In this document: one piece after another, positions 32,055 to 42,310 of the stretch
Layout of the letters: every line of letters begins with the position of its first letter
How positions within the stretch are numbered: the stretch's first letter is position 1
Notes under the pieces: model-generated
Databases searched by the model: none
The model's input: the letters and a program-made list of their open reading frames with translations, nothing else
Told to the model about the DNA's origin: nothing
Assembly (NCBI GenBank): GCA_963932465.1
Contig: OZ010788.1
Span: 667,576,484-667,640,483, forward strand
Direction: 5' to 3'
Source: Maratus speciosus
Lineage: Eukaryota > Arthropoda > Arachnida > Araneae > Salticidae
DNA length: 64,000 bases
Translations under genes and position numbers: made by a program

Positions 32055-32763
32055 CCGCATATAACTGTGCAAAACGACCCGAAATTTAATGTATAGAATA
32101 ATTGTTGAATTTTGTCGAGTCATTTCAAATTTTATGAAAATCGAATCGAAACTTAAAAAATTATTAATGAAAGTTTTCTTTATTCTATTAAATCCTATCA
32201 TATGTAGTTCATTCAACCACATCCCATGATAGGTAGTTATTTTAGGTTGCCATGGTGATGATGTCCTATTTAAGATAGAGTCCTATTATTTCCGTATTAC
32301 TGAATTTAATCTATAGAATTGTAATAAATTTTGTATTCATGCATTTTTGCATAAGAGTGCAACAGCTATTGCACCAAGATCTGAATATTTATAAAACTAG
32401 TTAAGCTATAGAACGAACGCACTTCACTTGTCACGTTTGACGTAGAATTTCCGACTTGTTTCTTTATATGCGCCAATACAACTCGACATTGACATATACG
32501 CATTTTTTTTTTTTTTTTTTTTTTTTTTTGTTATTCACATCCTCGTGCATATTTTCGAAACTACGGCCAGAAGAAATATAACTACTATTCTTTTCCTTGG
32601 CGTATAATTCAATATACTGCACAGAGACATAATATGCAATGACACGCACCCCTACTTAAGTGGGAATGTTCATTTTATTTTTCATGCATTAATATAGTAT
32701 TTAAAATTTTGTCTTTTGATCTCAAAGTTCGTTTGGGAATGTAACAAATATTTTATGTATATG

Positions 32764-32997
32764 CATAGGTGCCAACCTTAAACTAATCTTTCGTAATATT
32801 TGCGTTAATTTGACCCTGGTTTAACACGTTTCGAACCAGAATTTTTTTTAAGAAATGAAATTAAATATTTTCCATGTAGAATCCTAGAATTAAATAAATA
32901 AGTATTCGTGAAATAAATTTTCTGGTTCGAAACGTGGTTAACCTATGTTAAATTAATCCAGACATTACGGAAGATTAGTGGAAGGTTAGCAGCTATG
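32764..32997. mobile_element. Palindromic MITE, 'TTGCCAA' family, copy 3
   Basis: Same mirrored blocks as 10455-10687 (TTGACC-TGGTTTAACACGTT; CGAAACGTGGTTAACC; ATTACGGAAGATTAG), ends slightly decayed. Confidence 0.75.
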
Positions 32998-33064
32998 TAT
33001 ATGCAACTTACTTTGATGCATATTTCGATGCTATTTGCAAGTAGAAGTGGAAATATTTTAGCGA

Positions 33065-33300
33065 TTACCCTTTGCGGTCAAAGTTCTTCTCCCAAACATG
33101 GGCGTCTTTTACATGAATTTATTCGGTTGACACAACTTTTTTTTAAGAAACACTTTTAATTACACTTTGACACCGTGTGCAAGAGAAATTTACTTAAAAA
33201 ATGTACTTTTAAAATATAGTGGTGCGAATAGAATATTAAAATATAATCATGTATATAAAGCCGAGGTAGTTATTTGCCAAAATTGACCGCAAAGGGTTAA
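33065..33300 (-). mobile_element. TTAA MITE, family C
   Basis: Ends ATTGACCGCAAAGGGTTAA; left tip TTACCCTTTGCGGTCAAAG with TTAA mutated to TTAC. Core TTTTAAAATATAGTGGTGCG links it to 37987-38192, 40285-41033, ~55350 and the window end. Confidence 0.7.
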
Positions 33301-33917
33301 TACATAGCATATTAACCAACAGCTCGATAATATCTGCGGCACTTAAATGGAAAAGACATAACATTTTTCTTTTGTTTTACTGGGGGAAAACATTATTTAT
33401 TACAAAAATTATCAGATAATGCTATTCTACCTTTGAAACATCAAACTATTGTACATAAAGCATACCAAATATTTCTACGGAATTAATAGGTAACAACCAT
33501 AATTTTTGTACATATTTACCTATTAGGTAATTATTTCTTTTAACGTCTTTCATTTTACTAATTTTTATATGGGAAAGCTAATTTTCTATCCTCGATGAAG
33601 GTCCCTTTTTTTTTATCTATATTATCAAAGTGTTTTGACATCATTGGACACAAAAAGCTTAATAGCTTAAAAGATCAAGTCACTAATTGGAATTTTTAAG
33701 AGTATTTAGTTTTTTAAAGCCTTTTTTCTACCTTTCATAGTCTTAACTGCTTTGTACATCTCAAATTATAATCGATATTTTTTTTTCGGTTGTTATGTCA
33801 TATTAATGGAAGCTATGTATTTTTCTCTTAAAATTTTAACCGAGAGGGAAATTATGAAAACAGTATTATAAACGAAATTAAAAATATTGATGTATGCGTT
33901 TCGATATTTTTCTTTCA
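33301..33917. other. Repeat fragment then unassigned DNA
   Basis: 33301-33400 resembles the 30591 repeats (CGATAATATCTG, CACTTAAATGG, ACATAACAT). The rest is unassigned. Confidence 0.4.
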
Positions 33918-34146
33918 TTAGCCCGGGAGAACTCGCTAGTGAGAATGCCCAATTGCTTTTCTTTTACTTTACATTCATATAATATCAACTTTTTTTGGTT
34001 GGCTTAGTACTTTTATTCACAAAAGAGGTAAAATAGTTGAAATAACATTTTGAAATTTTAATTAAAATGAAAAATGGTTTAAATAAGAGTCTTAAAAAAG
34101 TTCGACGGTGAGAGAAAATCTCATGCAGCGAGTTCTCCCGGGTTAA
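33918..34146. mobile_element. TTAA MITE with 16 bp perfect TIR
   Basis: CCCGGGAGAACTCGCT at the left and AGCGAGTTCTCCCGGG at the right. Right TTAA intact at 34143-34146; left is TTAG. 229 bp, AT-rich interior. Confidence 0.75.
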
Positions 34147-34269
34147 CATGTATTTTTGGAAAGACATACCCATTAGCGTAATTTGATCTTGGATGCTTCA
34201 TCTATTATTTAAAAAAAATTATGTGTATGATTTTAATTGTATATTTAAAAAATATTTTTGTGAATACAA

Positions 34270-34477
34270 TATTCGAATCCCAGTACCTTTGTAATCATCG
34301 CGTCGTGATACCATGCTACATGCCCTCAGTTCGATTCCGCGCTGCAGACTGGGCAAGGTTCCCACCAAACTTTTCATCTCTTCATGCCAATTATGAGCAC
34401 CAAGCTTGTTTGTGAAGCGAAAACTGAGGGTCTCACGTAATGTTGCAAGGTGCCCGCGTAAATCGGGGCTTCAAATA
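34270..34477 (+). repeat. Possible SINE (B-box-like motif)
   Basis: CAGTTCGATTCCGCGCTG at ~34327 resembles a polymerase III B box; CATCGCGTCGTGAT upstream could be an A-box region. The body is less AT-rich. The tRNA fold is not convincing, so this is tentative. Confidence 0.3.
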
Positions 34478-34585
34478 CTCTGGACACCAGCAATTTCTTA
34501 CAGTTTATTTCGCCATCTTTAATCGCAGATAATTCTGCAATTAGATAAGGATAAGAAAATTACTTTAAAATACTGGTGTCCAGAG
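34478..34585. repeat. Short element with 13 bp inverted repeats
   Basis: CTCTGGACACCAG at 34478-34490 and CTGGTGTCCAGAG at 34573-34585 enclose ~80 bp. It lies within or beside the SINE-like stretch. No TSD found. Confidence 0.6.
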
Positions 34586-34938
34586 CACACGTTAGGCTGA
34601 CTACTTGACCGGGACACATGTTGCGTAGCAACTCGTGTCAAGAACGCGTGATTGGGCACTATAATCCAAAATCTTTAACGGACTGTAGCCCCGCAGGCTT
34701 AGTTTAGATTTTTAGACTATAATAATCAAGATTGGCCTCCTATAGTTGCCATCTTTAACTCTTTCTTGTTATCACTGTTTTCTATTTAAAATTTTCTTTT
34801 CATAGCATTTATTCACAATTTTTTTACATACAATAAGACAAGTTTATCCTTTGGGAAGAGCGAAAGCAAAAAAATCGTAATTTTTTTCCCCTCGTTATAT
34901 CGTATTCTGTTATATCACTCATTTTTCACGTTTTTAGC
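34586..34938. other. Unassigned; no gene
   Basis: 34586-34740 is less AT-rich and may continue the SINE-like region (GACACATGTTGCGTAGCAAC). Confidence 0.3.
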
Positions 34939-35139
34939 TTAACCCATTGAGGGCGGTTACATCCCACCAGCGATTAATGAAGATTAGCACCAGAAAATTT
35001 TTATTAAATTTTACTTTTCTAACTTTGGTGGGAAAAAGTAGTAAAATTGCTTTTCTTTATTTTGCCATAAAATTATTGGAAGATTCCGGCGTGAATTCGA
35101 CATTTCAGAAACACAATTACTTGCCCCTGAAAGGGTTAA
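34939..35139 (+). mobile_element. TTAA-flanked MITE, family A, reference-like copy
   Basis: 201 bp. TTAACCCATTGAGGGCGGTT at left, TTGCCCCTGAAAGGGTTAA at right; CACCAGAAAA at 34988 and TTCCGGCGTG at 35084 lie about 48 bp from each end. The overlapping frame 34947-35303 is not a gene. Confidence 0.85.
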
Positions 35140-35880
35140 CCGTCTTTTTAAGTAACTTTTTCTTTTCATTATTGCATGTACTCATTATTATTATTATTAT
35201 TATTTTATTATTATTATTATTATTATTCGTGAAATTCAGTTTTCTTAAGTTTTTCTTTAAGATAGCTATAATTTTGTTTAATACTAAACGATTTCAACAA
35301 TAAACATCTACGGTTTTTTCCTTTATTTCAACCAAAATACCCTAATCATAAATGATATATAGAGCGCTATTTTTATTGCAAATACCTACTATACAATTTT
35401 ATCATAAAATCATCCTGGTGAGATAAAAACATGTCTAAAATGAAATTATTATCCCGTTCCCCACTCAACGTTTTAACAGGTTTCATTTTTATTTTATTTT
35501 ATATTCTTAGAAAGATTTAATTAAACTAAAACGATAAATAAAACTTTCAGGAATCTATAATTTAATCAAACAGTAATATTAAAAGAAAAGTTTTACGGCT
35601 TATTTTACTTTTAAAACTTCTTTCAAACATCATCATTATTTAAAATATGCTGCTTTTCTTTCCTTAATAAGAGAAAAAGTATTTGCTTTCTAACTCAAAA
35701 TAACTCCAAAATTAAAAAATAATTCTAGAAATTGTCATTAGAATTGTCGTTTAGTCAAAAAATTGTCATTTGAAAGCTGCATTGAAATTGAAGAAATTGA
35801 TTTCTGAAGAAAATTGTTTTTCTTTCTCAGGAAATGTTCTCAGTAAAATGGAAACGTCTGATCAATAAGACGTAGAAGGA
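35140..35880. other. (ATT)n microsatellite and AT-rich DNA
   Basis: ATT/TTA triplets fill 35183-35228. The remainder is AT-rich without recognised features. Confidence 0.45.
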
Positions 35881-37950
35881 AAAGAATAAATATTTAAAGA
35901 ATTTAATATCAAAACTAATGTTATACTAGAACAGTTAATGAAAATATTTTTATCGATCTGAAGATTTAATGAGTTTTTTAGGGGAATAACATGAAGTCCA
36001 TTTTAAGCACCTACGACTGAGTGTTACCAGCATCAGAAAAAAGGTAGCAAAAGTATTTACTTAACGAACATGCTTTAAAAGAAATTATTTTAATAGTAGC
36101 CTACTACAATTTTAGATTTTTGTGGTAGGAGTTTTTTCTTCTTTCTTTTCTTTTTTTAAATCGATTCTTTTTTTATTTGAGAAAGATGTTTCTTTAGCGG
36201 ACAGTTTTTTAATACTGAATTACTAAATTACTTATACGATTTTGGGGCCTATTTTTTAAATTAAACATAGAAAGTTCAATGTCTTATTGAAATCCTTAAT
36301 TATTTCATGTTTTTTATTTAGTATAATAATATTTTGTTTTTAATAGTTTTTTTTTTCAAAATAATTTAATATTAAACATAATGGTAGAATACTTAATGAA
36401 AATATTTTTATCGATCTCAAGATTTAATGAGTTTTTTAGAGGAATAAAATCCATTTTAAGAGGCCACGACTGAGTATTACCAGCACTAGAAAAAATGTAG
36501 TAAAAGTATTTAACAAAAATGCCTTGGAAGAAATTATTTTAATAGTAGTCTGCTACAATTTTAGATTTTTGTGGTGGGAGTGTTTTCTTTTTTTTATATC
36601 GTTTCTTTTTATATTTGAGTCCGTAACGAAGTTTCTTCAGTGGACATTTTATGAAATCTGAAATACTAAATTAGGTATGACTTTTTCGGACCTATTTTTT
36701 AAATTAGATTTTAAAAGTTCTATCTCTTAAATATATTTTGATGCTCTCAACAAAGTTCATGAAGATAATATTGTAAAATGATGTAATCCTTGATTAAGCC
36801 ATTTTTAAGAGTCGAAGAAAGAATATTTCCATCATTATAAAAAAAAAAAGCATAAATATTTACTTAAAGAAAATGGTTTGAAAGAAATTATTTAAATGGT
36901 AGTCTACTATAATGTTAGATTTTTGTGGTGTGCGTTTTCTCTTTCTTTTTTTAAATATCGATTTTTTTTTTTTTTTCCTTTTTTATTTGAGTGGCTAAAG
37001 AAATTTATTCAGGGGACATTTTATGAATACTAAAGTATACGTTTTTGAGACCTATTTTTAAAAATTAAATTTAAAAAGTTCTATGTATTAAAGATATTTT
37101 GATGTTCTCAACAAAGTTCATGAAATCCTTAGTTCCATCTTAGTTTTGAAATTCTTAATTTTTTCATGCTTTTATTTAGTATAATAATATTTCCTTTTAC
37201 TTATATTATTTTTAATGGTTTTTTTTTTATATACATATAAGTTAATAATAAACCTAATGGTAAAATAATTAATGGAATTAATTTTATCGATCTCAAGATA
37301 TAAAGAGTTTATTAGAAGATTAACATGAAGTCATTTTTAAGAGTCGAAGAATGAATATTAGCAGCACTAGAAAAAAAAGTAGCAAAAGTATTTATTGAAA
37401 AAAAAAAAAAAAAAAAACTGCTCCGACAGAAATATTTTAATAGTCAATTACAAAGTTTTTAGATTTTTGTGGTGTGCATATAAAAAAGAAAGATTTTTTT
37501 TTTCTTTTCTTTTCTTTCGGGTTTTTAGTAGGTAAATTCGTAGGGAATTTTATGAATACTAGATTAAAAAAAAAATAAAAAATAAATGAATACTAAAATA
37601 CTAAAATCAAAAAATTAAATTAAATAATAAAATAAAATAAAAATAAAATAAAAAAATAAATTAATACTAAATTAAAAAAATTTCGGACCTATTTTAAAAA
37701 ACAAAATTCAAAAAATTTTATTACTTAATTATTATTTAGCCCTCTCGACAAAAATTCTGGAAAATATCCATTGCTAAAATAAAAAAATGAAATAAAATAA
37801 TAATTTTTTTTAATTAAAAAATAAATAAAAAAATAAATTAATACTAAATTAAAAAAAATTTTGGATCTATTTTAAAAAACAAAATTCAAAATTCATTATT
37901 TAGTCCTCTCAACAAAATTTCTGGAAAATATTCATCATGCAATAATCATA
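35881..37950 (+). repeat. Degenerate tandem array, about 4 units of 360-535 bp
   Basis: Block order TTTTTATCGATCT(C/G)AAGAT, TAATGAGTTTTTTAG, CATTTTAAG, TAGCAAAAGTATTTA, GAAATTATTTTAATAGTAG and TAGATTTTTGTGGT recurs; the GAAATTATTT marker is at 36081, 36530, 36894 and 37429. The later part is overrun by AAATAAAAT-type simple sequence. No coding. Confidence 0.75.
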
Positions 37951-37986
37951 AATGTTGTCTTTTGCTGATGTATTAGATATGACATA

Positions 37987-38192
37987 TTAACCCTTCACGG
38001 ACGGTAGCTTTAAGCGCATGTTTCTGTTTTTATATTCTATACGCATCACTATATTTTAAAAGTAAGTCTTTAAGTAATTTTCTAGTGCACATACCATCAA
38101 AGTACAAGTGTTTCTTTAAAGAAAAAAAAAGTTGTGCCCAGCGAATAAATTTGGTTAAGGGGACCAATGCCGCCATGTCCGTTAAGGATTAA
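37987..38192 (+). mobile_element. TTAA-flanked MITE, family C, both ends
   Basis: Starts TTAACCCTTCACGGACGGTA and ends CATGTCCGTTAAGGATTAA. Core CACTATATTTTAAAAGTAAG and GTTGTGCCCAGCG. 206 bp. Confidence 0.8.
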
Positions 38193-38742
38193 CTTAAGGA
38201 AATATTTTTTTAATTATTTACAACATAAACAATTCATCTGATTTTTAATCCATTACCTTAACTAAATTCCTTTATATTCTTCTATCAATCAAACCCTTTC
38301 TATATATATATTTTTTAATTTCAATATTTACACTAGAAAATTCCTTATGATAAAGGAGTTGAATTAAACGGTTCCAAGAAATATTTTTAACTGGTGACTC
38401 AAGGGAATCAAAGAAAGATTTTTATATTCCAGATGTTTAAAAGTAAGAAGAGAAAAAGCTGAAAACCAAGAAGAAATCTAAAATGATATAAAGAAAATTG
38501 AACAAGCTGTATTTTCTTTTTTTTTTATCATTATTTTTTGGAGAGTGTAAAAGCTTTTAAATTTTTTCTCTTTTATACTCAAACGAAATTTTCAAATATG
38601 AGATTCAACAAGACATTTGACTTTCTTTTTCCTGTTACCTTCATGTTGAATAGTCAGACTTTTGTTATTTATCTGTAGTTGAAGTTAATTATTAAAAATA
38701 AAAGAATCAGTAAAAAAAGCAGTCGTTAGTATTTTTTTAATA
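38193..38742. other. AT-rich DNA, no gene seen
   Basis: Nothing recognised. Confidence 0.35.
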
Positions 38743-38882
38743 CAGACATCCGGAGTTACGTAAGTAATGCGTTCCGCAAACTTTTACGTAATTTGAATTT
38801 TATGTAAGTCTAATCTGTAAATTGGTTAGGTAAAATTTCGTAAGAAAGTGCAATAATTATTATATATATATATATATATATC
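38743..38882 (+). mobile_element. Transposon end-like sequence, left (pairs with 46805-46943)
   Basis: TA-CAGACATCCGGAGTTACGTA begins a ~115 bp block ending in (TA)n at 38858-38881. The same block is inverted at 46805-46943, ending CGGGGATGCCTG-TA. A weaker forward match is at ~41147. TA flanks and a CAGGCATCC tip fit a pogo/Tigger-type terminus. Confidence 0.6.
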
Positions 38883-38942
38883 AACGGTAAGAACGATGAT
38901 AATTTTTAAAGCCTTACAATTTAGTACAGTACCTTATTTAGG

Positions 38943-38985
<43 letters not shown>

Positions 38986-38988
<3 letters not shown>

Positions 38989-39190
38989 CACAGTATTATT
39001 TTAAAATAAAGCATCATGCAGCAGTATTTACTCGGATTATAAACTATAAAAGCAGGAAAAAATATAAAAAGAAACTGAAAGAACGCTTTTCAAATAACAA
39101 ACCTATTATGGAATGCCGGATTTATAAATTTAACATTGATGAATTAATTTAAACAATTTACAAATCTACATCAAACAAACAGGTGAAGCT
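38986..39190 (+). repeat. Inverted arm, left (pairs with 42105-42310)
   Basis: AAAGCATCATGCAGCAGTATTTACTCG and GAATTAATTTAAACAATTT...CTACATCAAAC correspond in reverse to 42115-42300. Both arms end at a (TA)n tract (38946-38988; ~42303). Probably the ends of one decayed element. Confidence 0.65.
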
Positions 39191-39229
39191 AGAAGAAAAA
39201 ACACACCCGTTCCTTATCTTAGAGAAAAG

Positions 39230-39426
39230 CCAAATTGCGGGAATATTATAGGAAAGGACATCGTTACAAACATTATCACTTCTAAGTAAAATTTGAATGG
39301 ATTCACGGATTATTGACGAGTAATGGTTTTAAACTTGATATCAGAATCCGTGAATCCATTAAAATTTTACTTAGAAGTGATAATGTTTGTAACGATGTCC
39401 TTTCCTATAATGTTCCTGCAATTTGG
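39230..39426. repeat. Long hairpin, ~82 bp arms, 32 nt loop
   Basis: Left arm 39230-39312 (CCAAATTGCGGGAATATTAT ... AATGGATTCACGGATT) is mirrored by 39345-39426 with only a few mismatches. An RNA across it would fold into a near-perfect duplex. The 60-codon frame at 39313-39495 uses the right arm; no family recognised. Confidence 0.85.
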
Positions 39427-39785
39427 TACAATATTCTAAATATTTCAAGACCTCGTGAAATGATCTTTTCACCCCTCTGCAGAGAAATGGACTGAACTCT
39501 GCTTGCGCATACGTAATATTTTTGTTTTGTTTTTAAAATGTATTTCTATTCAGTCAGTCATGTTTTTTCCCTTTGAAAATGAACAAAGATATCAGTGTTG
39601 CATTAAATAATATTTCTATATGTTTGTGTCACCTTTTAAGTAGTTATAAGTACATTATAAAGTTTATTAATAACAAGTTGAAAATTTCCTTCACGACACT
39701 AGTGTTTAAAACAGTGTTTTGACTCTAATGTAAATAGAGTTTAATAAAGTGAAATATAAACAGTAGTGGAGAACTGTAGATCCCT
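39427..39785. other. Unassigned; no gene
   Basis: AT-rich, no element ends seen. Confidence 0.3.
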
Positions 39786-40284
39786 CGACATCCATAATAA
39801 TGGAAAATTTGGGTCTTTTCCTGTGCTCAGGCTCCTGGGCAGCTCAGCAAGTATTTCATTTGGGAGGTTGTAAAGGTTTTTGTAAAATTTTCTGGAGAGG
39901 TCAACTACTCATTTTCTAAAGGTAGGGGCATTAACCCCTTAATTCTCGCTCCCATGATGCTCACGGGCTGTGTATTTTATTCCGATTGTTTGATTCCCAC
40001 CAGTTTTATAAAATGGCGCAATTGGCTTTATTGAGGTATCATTTTACCTGTCATTACATGAAGTGAATATTTCTTTTAAAAAAAAGTGGTGCCAATAAGC
40101 AATTTGAATTTTTAAACCGTAATTTAATGCGACCGTTAAGGGGTTAAGGTTTCTACGGATAGTGGTATTACGTAGATAGCGTGAGGCATTACGGACAATG
40201 CGGAGGTGTTTATTGTGAAGTTTACTGAGATTGTCCATAGAGGAGTTACAAGTAAACCCCCAAATGGGGCAAGCATATGTCGCG
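39786..40284 (-). pseudogene. 3' fragment of a jockey-like ORF2, split by a MITE
   Basis: Two pieces (40284-40148, then 39930-39786) align with the C-terminal part of the ORF2 at 787-3474: a WGFTCNSSMDNLSKLHN stretch and NASRYLRNTT are visible in the first, and the second matches the last ~45 codons at DNA level with stops and shifts. The fragment is truncated upstream at ~40284 where family C MITE sequence begins, and no poly(A) follows. The family B MITE 39931-40147 interrupts it at a TTAA that is intact in the full-length element (950-953). Confidence 0.85.
39931..40147 (+). mobile_element. TTAA-flanked MITE, family B, copy 2 (inside jockey fragment)
   Basis: Starts TTAACCCCTTAATTCTCGCT and ends CGACCGTTAAGGGGTTAA. 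CCACCAGTTTTAT at 39996 and AGTGGTGCCAAT at 40086 are the inverted subterminal pair. 217 bp including both TTAA. Confidence 0.9.
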
Positions 40285-40306
40285 ATAAATTTACTAAAAC
40301 AAATTA

Positions 40307-40955
40307 CAGTAGAGCGCCGATTATCCGAACAAGTCGGGACAGACCCTAGTTCGGATAAATGGACAGACAATTTAACGGATGTTCCTGACGATATAAAAAT
40401 CTTCACACTTTATCCAGGCATTAGAATAACAGTCCTAGTTTATGCTGGCATGTTTAAAATTGATTTTTGTCTTTTAAAATTTTTTTGTTTACTTTTTATT
40501 ATCATTTTCTGAACGCCAAAGATCATAATTTAAGCAAAAAAGCTTTCGATTGTTGCTTGCTTCAAAGAAGACATTCTTTTTCATGCTGCCATATCTCGAA
40601 TTCTTCTTAAATATGTTAGTTGAATAGGATCAGCATTCTTCTGCCGTTCGAGTCATTTCCTAGCTGTTTCCAAACGTTCAAAGGCTTCGTTATGTGATGG
40701 ACCATGATCATTTTCAGAGAATTCGTTTTCAATTTCTGTTTCGTCTTGAGTATCATCCACAATCTCATCATCATTTAAAATCTGATATCCAGATATAATA
40801 GGGTGTTTGGCTAATTGGTTAAAAAAAAATTTTTGAGGGAAATAGGCTGTTCGGATAAATAGAAGTTCGATTAAAAAATTTTTTTTGAGAGAAATTGGCT
40901 GTTCGGATAATTGGAAGTTCGGTTAACTGGAGTCCGGATAATCGGTGCTCTACTG
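40307..40955 (-). mobile_element. Pogo/Tigger-like DNA transposon, 649 bp, TA target duplication
   Basis: TIRs CAGTAGAGCGCCGATTATCC and GGATAATCGGTGCTCTACTG, flanked by TA on both sides (40305-40306, 40956-40957). Subterminal GTTCGGATAA motifs are repeated. It contains a degenerate transposase C-terminus, so it is an internally deleted copy. Confidence 0.88.
40530..40811 (-). pseudogene. Pogo/Tigger transposase, C-terminal remnant
   Basis: Reading leftward from 40811 the frame gives SGYQILNDDEIVDDTQDE, an acidic stretch, HNEAFERLETARK, stop, LERQKNADPIQLTYLRRIRD, then MAA, stop, KR and a final KQATIESFFA before TAA at 40530-40532. The order (DDEIV, acidic linker, a helical ExxxxWxxxQ region, KR-rich, terminal QxxIxxFF) is that of TIGD/pogo transposases. 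Both internal stops are TGA, consistent with point decay. The last motif fits a PCNA-interacting box, known in pogo transposase. DNA-binding and DDE parts are deleted. Confidence 0.75.
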
Positions 40956-41033
40956 TACTTTTAAAATATATTGGTGAGAATAGAATATAAAAATTAAATC
41001 ATGTATTTAAAGTTACCGTCCGTTAAGGGTTAA

Positions 41034-41435
41034 AAGCCCTAACTACATTTCTATCATAGGGTAAGGATATCGTCCTAAACTAGAAATATAGATTTGAGTC
41101 CAAAACCAAAATAGCATTTTTCTACAAGTAACAGCAAAGTGATATGATAGGCATCATCCGACTTACGTATGACGCGACTAATGTGAATTCGCAGTTACGT
41201 AATAAATCTCAAAAATTACATTTATGAACATACTAGTGCGTTTGATACGCCGTTGCATACTTTTGATATTTATTTTATAAATAAAATATATAGATGTAAA
41301 CCGCAACCGTAATATAGTTTATATAGTTTTATATTTTTATTGGAAAATACAATGAAATCTATAGCAAAACAACTGTAATCAGTTATTCATAGTAGTCATA
41401 TTCATAATAAATACTGTTTGTGCTTATCAACGATT
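41034..41435. other. Unassigned; weak transposon-end match at ~41147
   Basis: AGGCATCATCCGACTTACG at ~41147 resembles the ends at 38743 and 46943. No gene. Confidence 0.4.
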
Positions 41436-42026
41436 ACACAGGCCTGCGAAATTGAAGTTTTTGAAAAATACAAGAGAAGTTTTCGCTGCTTTTTATGTTA
41501 TTTGGTGGGCTGATTTCGAAAATGACCTCCATTTTCCCCCATCACGTCAGAATTTTTTGTAACATCGATATCGATATTTTTGCTAAAATGAAAAGGACAA
41601 TTTTGCATGTGCGATCTGGCAACAGTGATTTTATCCATGTAAACCTATGCAAAAAAAAAAAATCGATTCTCGGTGAGGCAAATTGATTTTTCAGTAATCG
41701 ATTATTTTGTTATAGGTTTAAACGGTTTAAAACAACTGGGTCTATCGGAATGTTGTGTCGTGTTGGGAAAATCAATTCGTATGGGAAAATTCTATCATTT
41801 AATTATTAGACATTGATTTCGATATCTAATGTCTTATAATTACCTGGCAGAATTTACCGGTACGAACTGATTTTTCCAACACGACAAACTTTCCAATCGA
41901 CCCAATATTTTTCAAGAAAATGTGACGTGATAGACTTTTTTCATTATTTATTTTTTAATTAGCACCGAAAAATACATAAAGTTCAGCCATCAATACCCTT
42001 GTATTTTTTTCATCGCAGGCCTGTGT
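41436..42026. mobile_element. TIR element (ACACAGGCCTGCGA), ~590 bp, no clear TSD
   Basis: ACACAGGCCTGCGA at the left and TCGCAGGCCTGTGT at the right, a 14 bp perfect TIR. Inside, 41731-41909 is a long hairpin. A 63-codon frame at 41495 is not a recognisable protein. Superfamily unresolved: flanking bases show no convincing duplication. Confidence 0.75.
41731..41909. repeat. Imperfect hairpin, ~57 bp arms plus inner stem
   Basis: GGGTCTATCGGAATGTT... and ...AACTTTCCAATCGACCC pair, with GTCGTGTTGGGAAAATCA against TGATTTTTCCAACACGAC; an inner AGACATTGAT/ATATCTAATGTCT stem continues the fold. Confidence 0.8.
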
Positions 42027-42104
42027 TATTTTATTTTGTAAGTGCTATTCATTTCTCTTGCCATCAGAATTTCATTGAGAATAGGTTAAATGAGGCCTTT
42101 TTAA

Positions 42105-42310
42105 TTATTTCTTATTTTTATAGTCGTTTGATGTAGATTCAAAATTATAAATCAATTCATCAATGATAGATTTATTACACAAGATATTTGAAAAGTGTTG
42201 TTCTCTAAGTTTGTTTTTATATTTTTTTCATACTTTTATAGTTTATGTACGAGTAAATACTGTTGCATGATGCTTTATTTATAAAATAATACGGTGTAAA
42301 TAATATATAT
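42105..42310 (-). repeat. Inverted arm, right (pairs with 38986-39190)
   Basis: GTTTGATGTAGATTC, AATCAATTCATCAATG, GAGTAAATACTGTTGCATGA and ATGCTTTAT match the left arm inverted, with moderate divergence. Confidence 0.65.

Larger units (their letters stand above)
31158..32475 (+). repeat. Dispersed repeat R, copy 2, with two hAT MITE insertions
   Basis: GGTGCGTTCGTAGTTATAT, CACCTATAG and the later GAGTCATTTCAAATTTTATG to ACGAACGCAC blocks match the reverse complement of 50740-51225. That copy lacks both insertions, so the original site can be read. Confidence 0.75.
40285..41033 (-). mobile_element. Family C MITE remnant split by a pogo element
   Basis: 40285-40306 plus 40956-41033 together match the right two-fifths of 33065-33300 (AAATTTACTTAAA, TACTTTTAAAATATA, GAATAGAATATAAAA) and end CCGTCCGTTAAGGGTTAA. 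The left portion was lost at the jockey junction. Confidence 0.7.

Noticed and set aside
39313..39495. 60-codon frame across the hairpin arm
   Set aside because: Half lies in one arm of a long palindrome. The sequence looks protein-like but matches no family I can name.
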